NCBI GenBank assembly: GCA_963793105.1
Contig: CAWBZB010000008.1
Coordinates: 1-64,000, forward strand
DNA length: 64,000 nucleotides
Direction of reading: 5' to 3'
DNA from: UBA10649 sp963793105
GTDB lineage: Bacteria; Actinomycetota; Actinomycetes; S36-B12
The translations under genes and the position numbers were made by a program. The notes beneath the pieces are model-generated. The model saw nothing but the letters and a program-made list of their open reading frames with translations, made no database searches and was not told the DNA's origin. Below are positions 20,637-29,062 of this stretch, piece after piece (within the stretch, counting starts at the first letter, position 1; the number at the start of each line of letters is the position of its first letter).

Positions 20637-22216
20637 CCCTGCTCCGTTCGCAGGGCCTGGTCGCGCAGATCGAGTTCGTGCAGCAGAGGGCGGACGACGG
20701 CATCGGGGATGCCCTCCTCGTCGCGCATCCGGATCAGCTCCTCCTGCTCCGCCCGCACCATGGCGCGGGCGGTGGAGATCAGCTGTCGCAGGGCGATCTC
20801 CTGGGTCTCCGTGACGGCCTCGGGGTTGGTGGACGCCTCCAGGCGCCGCTCGGTGTCGGCTCGCAGCCGCTCGGAGACCTCAGCCGGCAGAGGAGCGCCC
20901 TGGTCGGCGGCCTCGATCTCGACCGCGGTGAGGCGATCGAGGGAGGCGCGGGCGAGGCGGGCGTCGACCCTGCGCAGCAGGCTCTGGTCGTTGTCGGACC
21001 GGACGCCGACGGCCCGCGCCAGGGGCGCCAGGGTCAGGGACAGAAGCAGCGTGACGACGATGACGCAGAACGTCGTCGCAAGGATCACGTCGCGGTACGG
21101 GACGACCTCGCCGGGGCCGAAGGCGAACGGGATGGAGAAGGCCGCCAGCCCGGACACCGGACCACGCGCCCCCGCCCAGGCCAGGACCGCGGCCCCGCGG
21201 AAGGCCGCGCCTCCCTTCGACGACGATCGGGCCACGCGCGAGGCCGCGATCATCCCGAACACGAAGACGGTCCGGATCAGAATCAGGGTCACGACGACCG
21301 CCGGCACGAGGACAAGGACCAGTCCACGGTCGTCGGACTCCAGTCCGACCAGGACGTCGGGGATCTCCATGCCGACGAGGAAGAAGGCCAGTGCCTGCAG
21401 CACGAACGTGATGTGACGCCACACCGTGACGCTCTGCACCCGACCACTGTGGCCGGGGTTCGAGGTCTGGACGTGGGCGATGACGAGCCCGGCGACGACG
21501 ACCGCGAGGATGCCGGAGCCCTGCAGCTGCTCCGCGATGACGTAGAGGGCGAAGGGCGCCACGAGGACGAGCGAGTTGGCCGGGACGAGGTCCTTGCTGC
21601 GCCGCAGGACCCAGGCGAGGACCCAGCCGCCGATCCCGCCGACCCCGACGCCGACCACGACCGCCGCCGTGAACACGACGCCCACTTCGACCAGGGTCAG
21701 GCTGCCGGCCGCGGCCGCGACGAGGGACACCTTGAGGGCGGTGAGACCCGTGCCGTCGTTGACCAGGCTCTCCCCCTCGAGGATGGAGACCAGGCGCCGC
21801 GGCAGCCCCGCGCGCCGGGCCACCGCGCTGACGGCCACGGCATCGGTCGGGGCCAGGACGGCGCCGAGCGCCATCGCCATCGCGATCGGCATGGCCACGA
21901 AGAGGAGCGTCACGAGCCCCACCCCGATCGTCGTCGCGACGACCAGCCCGATCGCGAGCGCGAGCACGGGGCGACTGACCTTGCGCAGGTCGAGGAAGGA
22001 CGATCCCAGTGCCTCGCCGAAGACGAGGGGGGCCAGCACGACGACCAGGATGACCTCGGGATCAGGCGGCGCGTCCGGTCCGACGGGAAGCGCCCCGACG
22101 ATCGCACCGGCGACGAGCAGGGGGATCGCGATTCCCCAGCCGCGCTGCCGGACGTAGACCCCCAGAGCCACCGCCAGCATGGCGGCGCCAGCCAGCGTGG
22201 TGAAGGTGTCGTTCAT
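20633..22216 (-). CDS. Na+/H+ antiporter, CPA1 family
   Basis: A 527-residue membrane transporter with about 12 hydrophobic segments in the first 400 residues and a charged cytoplasmic tail of about 110 residues. Family residues are seen in MALGAVLAPTDAVAVSAVAR (the ion-site Asp), ILEGESLVNDGTGL and FFLVGMEIPDVL. The tail is rich in acidic and basic helices, as in bacterial NhaP/NHE-like proteins. It probably exports Na+ or K+ for protons in pH or salt homeostasis. ATG at 22216 directly precedes the first membrane segment. No regulatory site is obvious. Confidence 0.92.
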   Translation of the reverse strand: MNDTFTTLAGAAMLAVALGVYVRQRGWGIAIPLLVAGAIVGALPVGPDAPPDPEVILVVVLAPLVFGEALGSSFLDLRKVSRPVLALAIGLVVATTIGVGLVTLLFVAMPIAMAMALGAVLAPTDAVAVSAVARRAGLPRRLVSILEGESLVNDGTGLTALKVSLVAAAAGSLTLVEVGVVFTAAVVVGVGVGGIGGWVLAWVLRRSKDLVPANSLVLVAPFALYVIAEQLQGSGILAVVVAGLVIAHVQTSNPGHSGRVQSVTVWRHITFVLQALAFFLVGMEIPDVLVGLESDDRGLVLVLVPAVVVTLILIRTVFVFGMIAASRVARSSSKGGAAFRGAAVLAWAGARGPVSGLAAFSIPFAFGPGEVVPYRDVILATTFCVIVVTLLLSLTLAPLARAVGVRSDNDQSLLRRVDARLARASLDRLTAVEIEAADQGAPLPAEVSERLRADTERRLEASTNPEAVTETQEIALRQLISTARAMVRAEQEELIRMRDEEGIPDAVVRPLLHELDLRDQALRTEQG

Positions 22217-22276
22217 CGCAGCGCAGCCTACGACTCCCACCCGCCGCAGCCCACGACTCGCGGAGCGGCCGGCCCG

Positions 22277-23083
22277 TCAGGCCACCTGAAAGGACCGCTT
22301 CGCCAGGCCGTAGAAGTAGCCGTCGATCGTGGTGAGCGGCGCGACCGTCTGGTCCGTCGCCGCGCCGAGCGTCACGAACAGGGGGCTGAAGTGCTCCACG
22401 GTCGGATGCGCGTAGGGCATGCCGGGCGCGGTGGACCGGAAGGCCGCGAGCGACTCGATGTCGCCCCTCCCCAGGGCCTCCTTCGCCCACAGGTCGAAGT
22501 CCACGCTCCATCCCGGCGGCCTGGCCGACGGGCTCCAGTCGCGAATGAACGGAATTCCGTGGGTGAGGAAGCCTGACCCCACGACGAGGACGCCCTCCTC
22601 GCGCAGCGGTCGCAGGCGACGACCGAGATCCAGCAGCCGTTGCGGGTCCGCGGTCGGCAGCGACAACTGCAGCACCGGGACATCCGCCTCGGGGTACATG
22701 ACCTTCAGCGGCACCCAGGCCCCGTGATCGAGCCCGCGTGAGCGGTGCTCATGCAGGTGGGCATCGGCCGGCAGCACCGACGCCACCAGACCCGCGAGTG
22801 CCGAGGCGTCGGGCGTGGGGTAGGTCATGGAGTAGAAGCGCGCCGGGAAGCCGCCGAAGTCGTAGACCAGCGGCGTCGCCGCGGCGGAGGCGGACAGGCT
22901 GATCGGGGCCGACTCCCAGTGGGCGGACACGATGAGGATCGCCCGGGGCCGCGGCAGTGTCCCCGCCCACGCCGCGAGCTCCGTGGTCCAGACGACGTCG
23001 TCCAGCAGCGGCGGCGCTCCGTGCCCCAGGTACAGGGCCGGCATCGGGCCGTCCGAGGCAGTCCACTCGCGCATGGCGCCCAT
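22277..23083 (-). CDS. ygiD: DODA-type extradiol dioxygenase family protein
   Basis: A 268-residue class III extradiol ring-cleavage enzyme related to E. coli YgiD and plant 4,5-DOPA dioxygenase. Metal-site blocks: MPALYLGHGAPPLLDD (first His), ILIVSAHWES (second His), RGLDHGAWVPLKVMYPEADV (active-site His) and VGSGFLTHG, with TVEHFSPLFVTLGA near the end. The true substrate is an aromatic ortho-diphenol but is not known. ATG at 23083 lacks a good ribosome site; ATG 23074 is an alternative, and leaderless translation from the AT-rich region upstream is possible. Divergent to the MMPL transporter. Confidence 0.9.
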   Translation of the reverse strand: MGAMREWTASDGPMPALYLGHGAPPLLDDVVWTTELAAWAGTLPRPRAILIVSAHWESAPISLSASAAATPLVYDFGGFPARFYSMTYPTPDASALAGLVASVLPADAHLHEHRSRGLDHGAWVPLKVMYPEADVPVLQLSLPTADPQRLLDLGRRLRPLREEGVLVVGSGFLTHGIPFIRDWSPSARPPGWSVDFDLWAKEALGRGDIESLAAFRSTAPGMPYAHPTVEHFSPLFVTLGAATDQTVAPLTTIDGYFYGLAKRSFQVA

Positions 23084-23170
23084 TGTTGCCCAGATTTAGT
23101 TGAAATCTCAAATATAATTGGCTCGTGTCCCGGCTGGCGGCACACCCATCGTTTCCGCCACTCTGTCGGC
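23084..23170. promoter_or_regulatory. AT-rich divergent promoter region with a partial palindrome
   Basis: The 87 bases between the DODA-type gene and the MMPL gene contain a strikingly AT-rich stretch (about 23094-23119) in an otherwise very GC-rich window. It holds a perfect TATAAT at 23113-23118 on the plus strand and an imperfect palindrome TTGAAATCTCAA just before it. No convincing -35 sits at the usual distance, which is common for activator-dependent or repressor-covered promoters. The layout suits a MarR-type operator, but no such regulator gene is nearby. Confidence 0.45.
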
Positions 23171-25583
23171 ATGACGACCAGCATCGACGAGACGGCCGGG
23201 CACAGGACCTCCACGGCTCGCCGAGCCGTGTGGCTGGCGATCGTCGTGGCCCTCGGATGGCTGCTCGTCGGAGGGGCCGTGGGACCGCTGAGCGGACAGC
23301 TCAGCGAGGTCCAGACGAACGACAACGCGTCCTTCCTCCCCGCCTCGGCCGAATCGACGCTGGTGGCCGACGAGGCGAGGGCCTTCGCCGAGCAGCAGTC
23401 GCTCCCCGGGCTGGTCGTCCTCACCCGGCCGGACGGCGAGGTCCTGTCGTCGGACGATCTCGCCGCCGCAGCGGCCTTTGCGGCGGCCATCCCGGAACTC
23501 CCGGTGCTTCGCGACGGCACCATCGCGGACTATCTCGACCCCGCTCCGATCGTGCCCATCCCCTCCGCCGACGGGAAGGCGGTGCTGATCGCCGTCCCCG
23601 TGAACGCGGACCGCGCGCAGGAACGCATCGACGGGGAACTGGCACTGGGCGTCATCACGGAGTCCCTGCGATCAGCCGGCGCGGACGTCCCCGGCCTCCA
23701 GGTGAACGTGACCGGCCCGGCCGGGATCCTGACCGACCTCATCGCCGTCTTCGGCGCGATCGACACCACACTGCTCGGCGCCACCGCCCTCATCGTCGCG
23801 ATCATCCTGATCTTCGTCTACCGCAGCCCGTTCCTGTGGCTGATCCCCCTGGTCGCGGCGGGCATGGCCCTCTCCGTGGCCAGCGCCATCGTCTACGTCC
23901 TCGCGAAGAACGAGATCCTCGTCCTCAACGGCCAGAGCCAGGGCATCCTCACCGTGCTCGTCTTCGGCGCAGGGACGGACTATGCCCTGCTCATGGTCGC
24001 CCGGTACCGGGAGGAACTGCACCACTACCCGCTCCACACCGATGCGATGAAGGCCGCCTGGCGAGGCGTGGTCGAACCGATCCTGGCGAGCGCCGCGACC
24101 GTCATCATCGGGCTGCTCTGCCTGCTGCTGAGCGAACTCAACTCCAACCGATCGCTCGGCCCGGTCGGCGCTGCCGGCATCATCGGCGCGCTCGTGGTCA
24201 TGCTGACCTTCCTCCCGGCGCTCCTGGTCATCCCGAGCATCGTGCTGCCGATCCTGGCCTTCCTCGTCCCCACCGTGATCGGCCTGGGCCTGGGACTCTT
24301 CACCGACGTCCCGCTCGGCCCGTTCGCCGCCGTCGGCGGACTCCTCGCCGTCGTCACCATCGTCGGGTGGCTCGCGTTCGGGGTGATGCGCATCCGACGC
24401 CCCGAGTGGGGCCCCTTCAACCGGACCGCCTTCCCGCCCGGCCGATGGGCCTTCTGGCCTCGAGTTCCGCGCGAGGGCGAGGCGGACGAACGACTGTCCG
24501 GCCTGTGGTCGCGGCTCGCCGGCGGGATCGGCCGGCGCCCGCGGATGACATGGGTGGTCACCGCCGCGGCACTGCTCGTCCTGGCCGCGTTCACGGTGAC
24601 CCTCAAGGCGGACGGCATCACGACCACCGAGGCCTTCGTCGAGCGCACCGACTCCGTGATCGGGCAGGAACAGCTCGCCGACCACTTCCCCGGCGGCCTG
24701 GGGACTCCGGCGATCATCCTGGCCAACGAGGCACAGGGCGCAGGCCGTGGCCGAAGCGGCGGCCAGCACACCGGGAGTCGCCGGGGTGACCCCCTACACC
24801 GGCATCCCGGCCGGCGTGCCCGGGGCAGACGAGGCCCCGGCCAAGGTCGTCGACGGTCGCGTCCAGTTCCAGGTGACGCTCGCCGACGCGGCCGACAGCC
24901 CGCGGGCGATCGACACCGTCCGAGAGCTTCGCGCCAGCGTGCGCGCCGTCGAGGGGGCCGACGCCCTCGTCGGCGGCCAGACCGCCTCGCAGCTCGACGT
25001 CGACGAGGCGTCCCTGCACGACCGGAACCTCATCATCCCGATCGTCCTCATCGTCATCTTCGCCATCCTCATGCTGCTGCTGCGCTCGATCGCCGCCCCA
25101 CTGCTGCTGATGGCGACGGTCGTGCTGTCGTTCTTCACCACCCTCGGAGTCTGCGCCCTGCTCTTCAACCACGTCTTCGGCTTCGCGGGCGCGGACACGT
25201 CCTTCCCCCTCTTCGCGTTCGTCTTCCTCGTGGCCCTCGGCGTGGACTACAACATCTTCCTCATGACCCGGGTGCGCGAGGAGTCGATCAAGCTCGGGAC
25301 GCGACCGGGGATCCTCAAGGGCCTGACCGTGACCGGCGGCGTCATCACCAGCGCCGGCATCGTGCTCGCCGCGACCTTCCTCGTGCTCGGCGTCCTGCCG
25401 CTGGTCTTCCTCCGCGAGATCGGCTTCGCGGTGGCCATCGGCGTCCTCATCGACACCTTCGTGGTGCGGTCCACCCTCGTGCCCGCGCTGGCCTACGACA
25501 TCGGGAGGAAGGTGTGGTGGCCGAGCAGGCTCGCCAAGGCCCCGGATGTGGAGCCGGACCGGGAACTCGAGCCGAGCGCCTAG
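23171..25583 (+). pseudogene. MMPL family transporter, frameshifted in the middle
   Basis: An RND-superfamily MMPL exporter with two repeats of a large extracytoplasmic loop and a block of membrane helices. The first half starts MTTSIDETAGHRT, with the first helix WLAIVVALGWLLVGGAV, and holds the conserved GAGTDYALLMVARYREEL motif; the second half holds VALGVDYNIFLMTRVREE. The frame slips at GGG 24736-24738: deleting one G restores NEAQAQAVAEAAASTPGV and an 803-residue protein (804 codons plus one base in total). As written, the product would stop early and lose the second half. Function would be export of a lipid or drug. The divergent dioxygenase shares the promoter region. Confidence 0.8.
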
Positions 25584-25587
25584 GAGC

Positions 25588-26262
25588 TCAGGCCTGCTGT
25601 CCCGGATCGCTGCCCTCGGGCGGGGCGAAGATCACGTCCACGCGGTTGGGCAGGTCGAACAGGACCGGCGCCGGCAGCGCCGCGCGGATCGGCTCCTCGG
25701 CCGCGGTGAAGGTCTCGTTCACGGCGTCCTGCGGGCGGCCGAACTCCGCCGGATCCTCGGCAGCGCGGGCGAGGTACGCCTGCCAGGCTCGATTGTGGGC
25801 GAGGTAGGCCTCCTGGGCGTCGCCGACGTCCCGGTGCCAGGCCAGCCACCGCACGCCGGCCACGTCGTCGCCGGCCGACGCCACCGCATCGCGTCCCGCG
25901 GCGGCAGCGGCCTTCAGGTCGTCCTCGAGCGCGGTCCGGTCCTCGTCGCTCAGCGGCGTCGACCCCTCGTACTCGGCGAAGATCCCCTGCACATTCGACT
26001 GCAGTTCGCCCATGGCCGCCTCCGAGGCCTCGACCCGCGTGATGAGCGCACGCATCTCGATATTGCGGGCGGCCCAGTCACCCACCAACACGCCCAGGCC
26101 GACGAGCACCATGAGGAACGCGACGCCGCCGGCGACCAGCGGGAGCCATCGGCGGCCCGGTCGGTCCGTCGGGGATGCGGGTGCGGCCGGAGCCCCACCC
26201 GCGTCGATGTACTCCAAGGGCGCGGGGGTGGGATCGGCGTTGCTCACCCGCACATTGTCCAT
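25588..26262 (-). CDS. single-pass membrane protein of unknown function
   Basis: A 224-residue protein. A Pro/Ala-rich cytoplasmic start is followed by one clear membrane helix (WLPLVAGGVAFLMVLVGLGV, about residues 40-60) and a mostly helical extracellular part with coiled-coil-like character (EMRALITRVEASEAAMGELQ). A conserved-looking region WLAWHRDVGDAQEAYLAHNR follows. I do not recognise the family. It converges with the MMPL gene 4 bases away and diverges from the tmsA gene. ATG 26262 is preferred over the upstream reading. Low similarity to anything I know, but codon use is typical of the window. Confidence 0.65.
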   Translation of the reverse strand: MDNVRVSNADPTPAPLEYIDAGGAPAAPASPTDRPGRRWLPLVAGGVAFLMVLVGLGVLVGDWAARNIEMRALITRVEASEAAMGELQSNVQGIFAEYEGSTPLSDEDRTALEDDLKAAAAAGRDAVASAGDDVAGVRWLAWHRDVGDAQEAYLAHNRAWQAYLARAAEDPAEFGRPQDAVNETFTAAEEPIRAALPAPVLFDLPNRVDVIFAPPEGSDPGQQA

Positions 26263-26328
26263 CAGGGGGCGAGACTCGAGTCGCTGCACCTGTCGATCGC
26301 CCCTCGCGGTTGGCTAGCGTGTACCCCC

Positions 26329-27738
26329 GTGACGGTGACCGACCAGGACGCGGCGTGGCGGGCGCGGTACCGCGGCCTGCAGGCGGCGCTGCTCGAGCAG
26401 TACCGCGCCATCCCCGTCGGCTCGCCCGTTCGGCTCGCGAAGCGCACGTCGAACCTGTTCCGCCCCCGCGACGTGGTGAGCACGCCAGGGCTCGACGTCG
26501 GCGCCTTTGACGGAGTGCTGCACGTCGACCCGGTGACCCGCACGGCCGAGGTGCTCGGGATGACCACCTACGAGCATCTCGTCGACGCGACGCTCCCATA
26601 CGGCCTCATGCCGATGTGCGTCCCGCAGCTGCGCACGATCACGCTGGGCGGGGCCGTGACGGGCCTGGGCATCGAGAGTGCCAGTTTCCGTAACGGCACC
26701 CCGCACGAGTCCGTCCTCGAGATGGACATCCTCACGGGCGGCGGCGAGATCCTCACCGTCACGGGGGCCGACGACGACCCGCATCGTGACCTCTTCTTCG
26801 GGTTCCCCAACTCCTACGGGTCGCTCGGCTACGCGCTGCGCCTGAAGATCGAGCTGGAGCCCACGCATCCGTTCGTGCTGCTGCGACACGTGCGGTTCAC
26901 TACCGCGGGGGCGATGGCCGAGGCGATGGCACGGATATCCGCGGACCGCGAGTTCGAGGGCCGCCAGGTGGACTTCCTCGACGGCACCGTCTTCGCACCG
27001 GACGAGCAGTACCTCACGGTCGGCACGATGGTCGACGAGCTCCCGGCCGGAGTGACACCCAGCGACTACACCGGCATGGGCATCTACTACCGGTCCATCC
27101 AGGCCCACCCGATCGATGCGCTCACGATCCACGACTACCTCTGGCGCTGGGACACCGACTGGTTCTGGTGCTCTCGTGCCTTCGGGGCCCAGAAGCCAGC
27201 GATCCGCCGCCTGTGGCCGAAGAGCCGCCTGCGCAGCGACGTGTACTGGAAGCTCGTGGCGCTGGAGCGCCGCCACGACCTGTCCAACCGGGTCGCGCGT
27301 CGACGGGGCCGACCCGTGCGTGAGGCCGTCGTCCAGGACATCGAGGTCCCGGTCGACCGGCTGGTCGAATTCCTGGACTTCTTCCATCGCGAGGTCGGGA
27401 TCGAGCCAGTGTGGGTGTGCCCGCTGCGTCAGCGCGATCCCGGCGCCCATTGGCCCCTGTACGAGTTCGATCCCGACGTCCTCTACGTCAACGTCGGCTT
27501 CTGGTCGACCGTCCCGCTGCCCGACGGCGTGGAACCGGATGAGGGCCGGGTCAACCGGCGGATCGAACAGGTCGTGACCGAGCTGGACGGCCGCAAGTCG
27601 CTGTACTCCACCGCGTTCTACGACCGGGAGACCTTCGGAAGAATCTACGGAGGGGACGAGTACGACCGCCTCAAGGAGGTCTACGATCCTGAGGGCCGAT
27701 TGCGGGGGCTGTACGAGAAGGTGGTCGAACGGCAGTGA
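26329..27738 (+). CDS. tmsA: FAD-dependent 10-methylene fatty acyl reductase (TmsA type)
   Basis: A 469-residue FAD-linked oxidoreductase with an N-terminal PCMH FAD-binding domain. RPRDVVSTPGLDVGAFDGVLHV and VDATLPYGLMPMCVPQLRTITLGGAVTGLGIE with FRNGTPHES are typical of the DHCR24/DprE1-like branch. Directly downstream lies a CFA-synthase-like methyltransferase. This pair is the known route to 10-methyl branched fatty acids (tuberculostearate) in mycobacteria and relatives: the methyltransferase makes a 10-methylene acyl chain and this enzyme reduces it with NADPH. The assignment rests on this gene pair plus family features. GTG 26329 or GTG 26335 starts it; the shared span with the hypothetical gene upstream contains the promoter. 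Confidence 0.82.
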   Translation: MTVTDQDAAWRARYRGLQAALLEQYRAIPVGSPVRLAKRTSNLFRPRDVVSTPGLDVGAFDGVLHVDPVTRTAEVLGMTTYEHLVDATLPYGLMPMCVPQLRTITLGGAVTGLGIESASFRNGTPHESVLEMDILTGGGEILTVTGADDDPHRDLFFGFPNSYGSLGYALRLKIELEPTHPFVLLRHVRFTTAGAMAEAMARISADREFEGRQVDFLDGTVFAPDEQYLTVGTMVDELPAGVTPSDYTGMGIYYRSIQAHPIDALTIHDYLWRWDTDWFWCSRAFGAQKPAIRRLWPKSRLRSDVYWKLVALERRHDLSNRVARRRGRPVREAVVQDIEVPVDRLVEFLDFFHREVGIEPVWVCPLRQRDPGAHWPLYEFDPDVLYVNVGFWSTVPLPDGVEPDEGRVNRRIEQVVTELDGRKSLYSTAFYDRETFGRIYGGDEYDRLKEVYDPEGRLRGLYEKVVERQ

Positions 27739-27750
27739 GGAGTGGCCAAG

Positions 27751-29010
27751 ATGAAGCTCGCTGAAGCATTTTCGATGATCGTCCCCTCTGACAGGGGCGT
27801 CGGGTTCCGGGCGTACGACGGATCCAGCGCTGGACCGGTCGATGCCGACGTCGTGCTCGAGGTCCGTAGTCCCCGAGCGGTCCAGTACCTCGCCGGCGCG
27901 CCTTCGCAGCTCGGTCTCGCCCGCGCCTACGTCGCCGGTGACCTCGAGATCATCGGTGACGCCTACACCGCTCTCAGCCGCCTCTACCCCCTGCCGCTGG
28001 ACCACCTGTCCTGGAGCGACAAGTTCGCCCTCGCCCGCGAGTTCGCGCCCCACGTATTGGCGCGGCCAGCACCACCTCCCCAGGAGCGCCGACTGAACGG
28101 ACGACGGCATTCCAAGCGCCGGGATGCCGACGCGATCCATCATCACTACGACGTGAGCAACCGGTTCTACTCGTGGGTCCTCGGGCACTCGATGGCCTAC
28201 ACGTGCGCGGTCTTCCCGTCGGCGGATGCGTCGCTCGAGACCGCGCAGGAGGAGAAGTTCGATCTCGTCTGCCGCAAGCTCGACCTGAAACCGGGCATGC
28301 GCCTGCTCGACGTCGGATGCGGCTGGGGCGGCATGGTGATGCACGCCGTCAAGCACTACGGGGTGACCGCCATCGGCGTGACGCTGTCGGAGCAGCAGGC
28401 GTCCTACGGCAAGGAGTCGATCGAGCAGGCCGGCCTGACGAGCCAGGCGCAGATCCGGTTCAGCGACTATCGAGACGTGCCCGAGTCCGGCTTCGACGCC
28501 GTGTCGTCCATCGGCCTCACCGAGCACATCGGCCGCGCCAACTATCCGTCGTACTTCTCTTTCCTGTACGGAAAGTTGCGCCCCGAGGGCCGCATGCTGA
28601 ACCACACCATCACGCGGCCGCACGACAACTGGGTCAGCTACTTCAAGACGTCCTTCATCAACCGCTACGTGTTCCCCGACGGTGAGCTCTCCGGCCCGAG
28701 CCAGGTCATGACGGCGATGAACTCGGCCGGCTTCGAGATCAGGCACGAGGAGAACCTGCGTGAGCACTACGCGCTGACCCTCAAGCACTGGTGCCAGAAC
28801 CTCGAGGACCACTGGGACGAGGCGGTCGGGGAGGCGGGTCTTGGCACCGCCCGCGTGTGGCGGCTGTACATGGCGGCGTCGCGGCTCGGATTCGACATCG
28901 ACATGATCCAGCTGCACCAGTTCCTCGGGGTGAAGCTCGGGCCGCGCGGATCGTCCGGCATGCCGCTTCGCCCGAACTTCGACCGCGCGCCCGAGTCAGC
29001 GGACCTGTAG
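27751..29010 (+). CDS. tmsB: SAM-dependent fatty acid methyltransferase (TmsB/CFA synthase type)
   Basis: A 419-residue methyltransferase of the cyclopropane/methyl fatty acid synthase family acting on unsaturated acyl chains of membrane phospholipids. Motifs: SAM loop LLDVGCGWGGMVMHAVKHYG, bicarbonate/active-site region HHYDVSNRFYSWVLG with MAYTCAVFPS, GLTEHIGRANYPSYF, and the C-terminal LREHYALTLKHWCQNLE. It follows tmsA by 12 bases, and GAGGAG 8 bases before ATG 27751 supports that start over the in-frame GTG at 27742. With TmsA it should produce 10-methylstearate. A stand-alone cyclopropane synthase role is the alternative but would not explain the partner. Confidence 0.88.
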   Translation: MKLAEAFSMIVPSDRGVGFRAYDGSSAGPVDADVVLEVRSPRAVQYLAGAPSQLGLARAYVAGDLEIIGDAYTALSRLYPLPLDHLSWSDKFALAREFAPHVLARPAPPPQERRLNGRRHSKRRDADAIHHHYDVSNRFYSWVLGHSMAYTCAVFPSADASLETAQEEKFDLVCRKLDLKPGMRLLDVGCGWGGMVMHAVKHYGVTAIGVTLSEQQASYGKESIEQAGLTSQAQIRFSDYRDVPESGFDAVSSIGLTEHIGRANYPSYFSFLYGKLRPEGRMLNHTITRPHDNWVSYFKTSFINRYVFPDGELSGPSQVMTAMNSAGFEIRHEENLREHYALTLKHWCQNLEDHWDEAVGEAGLGTARVWRLYMAASRLGFDIDMIQLHQFLGVKLGPRGSSGMPLRPNFDRAPESADL

Positions 29011-29062
29011 CGCCCACGCCGAGCCGCTGCATCATTCGCGCTTCGCGTATTAGCCTCTCGTC

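Noticed and set aside
20678..22576. A 632-codon plus-strand open frame rich in His, Asp, Gly and Arg
   Set aside because: Antisense of the Na+/H+ antiporter; the composition is that of a shadow frame.
26314..28917. An 867-codon minus-strand open frame
   Set aside because: Shadow of tmsA and tmsB, which are strongly supported on the plus strand.
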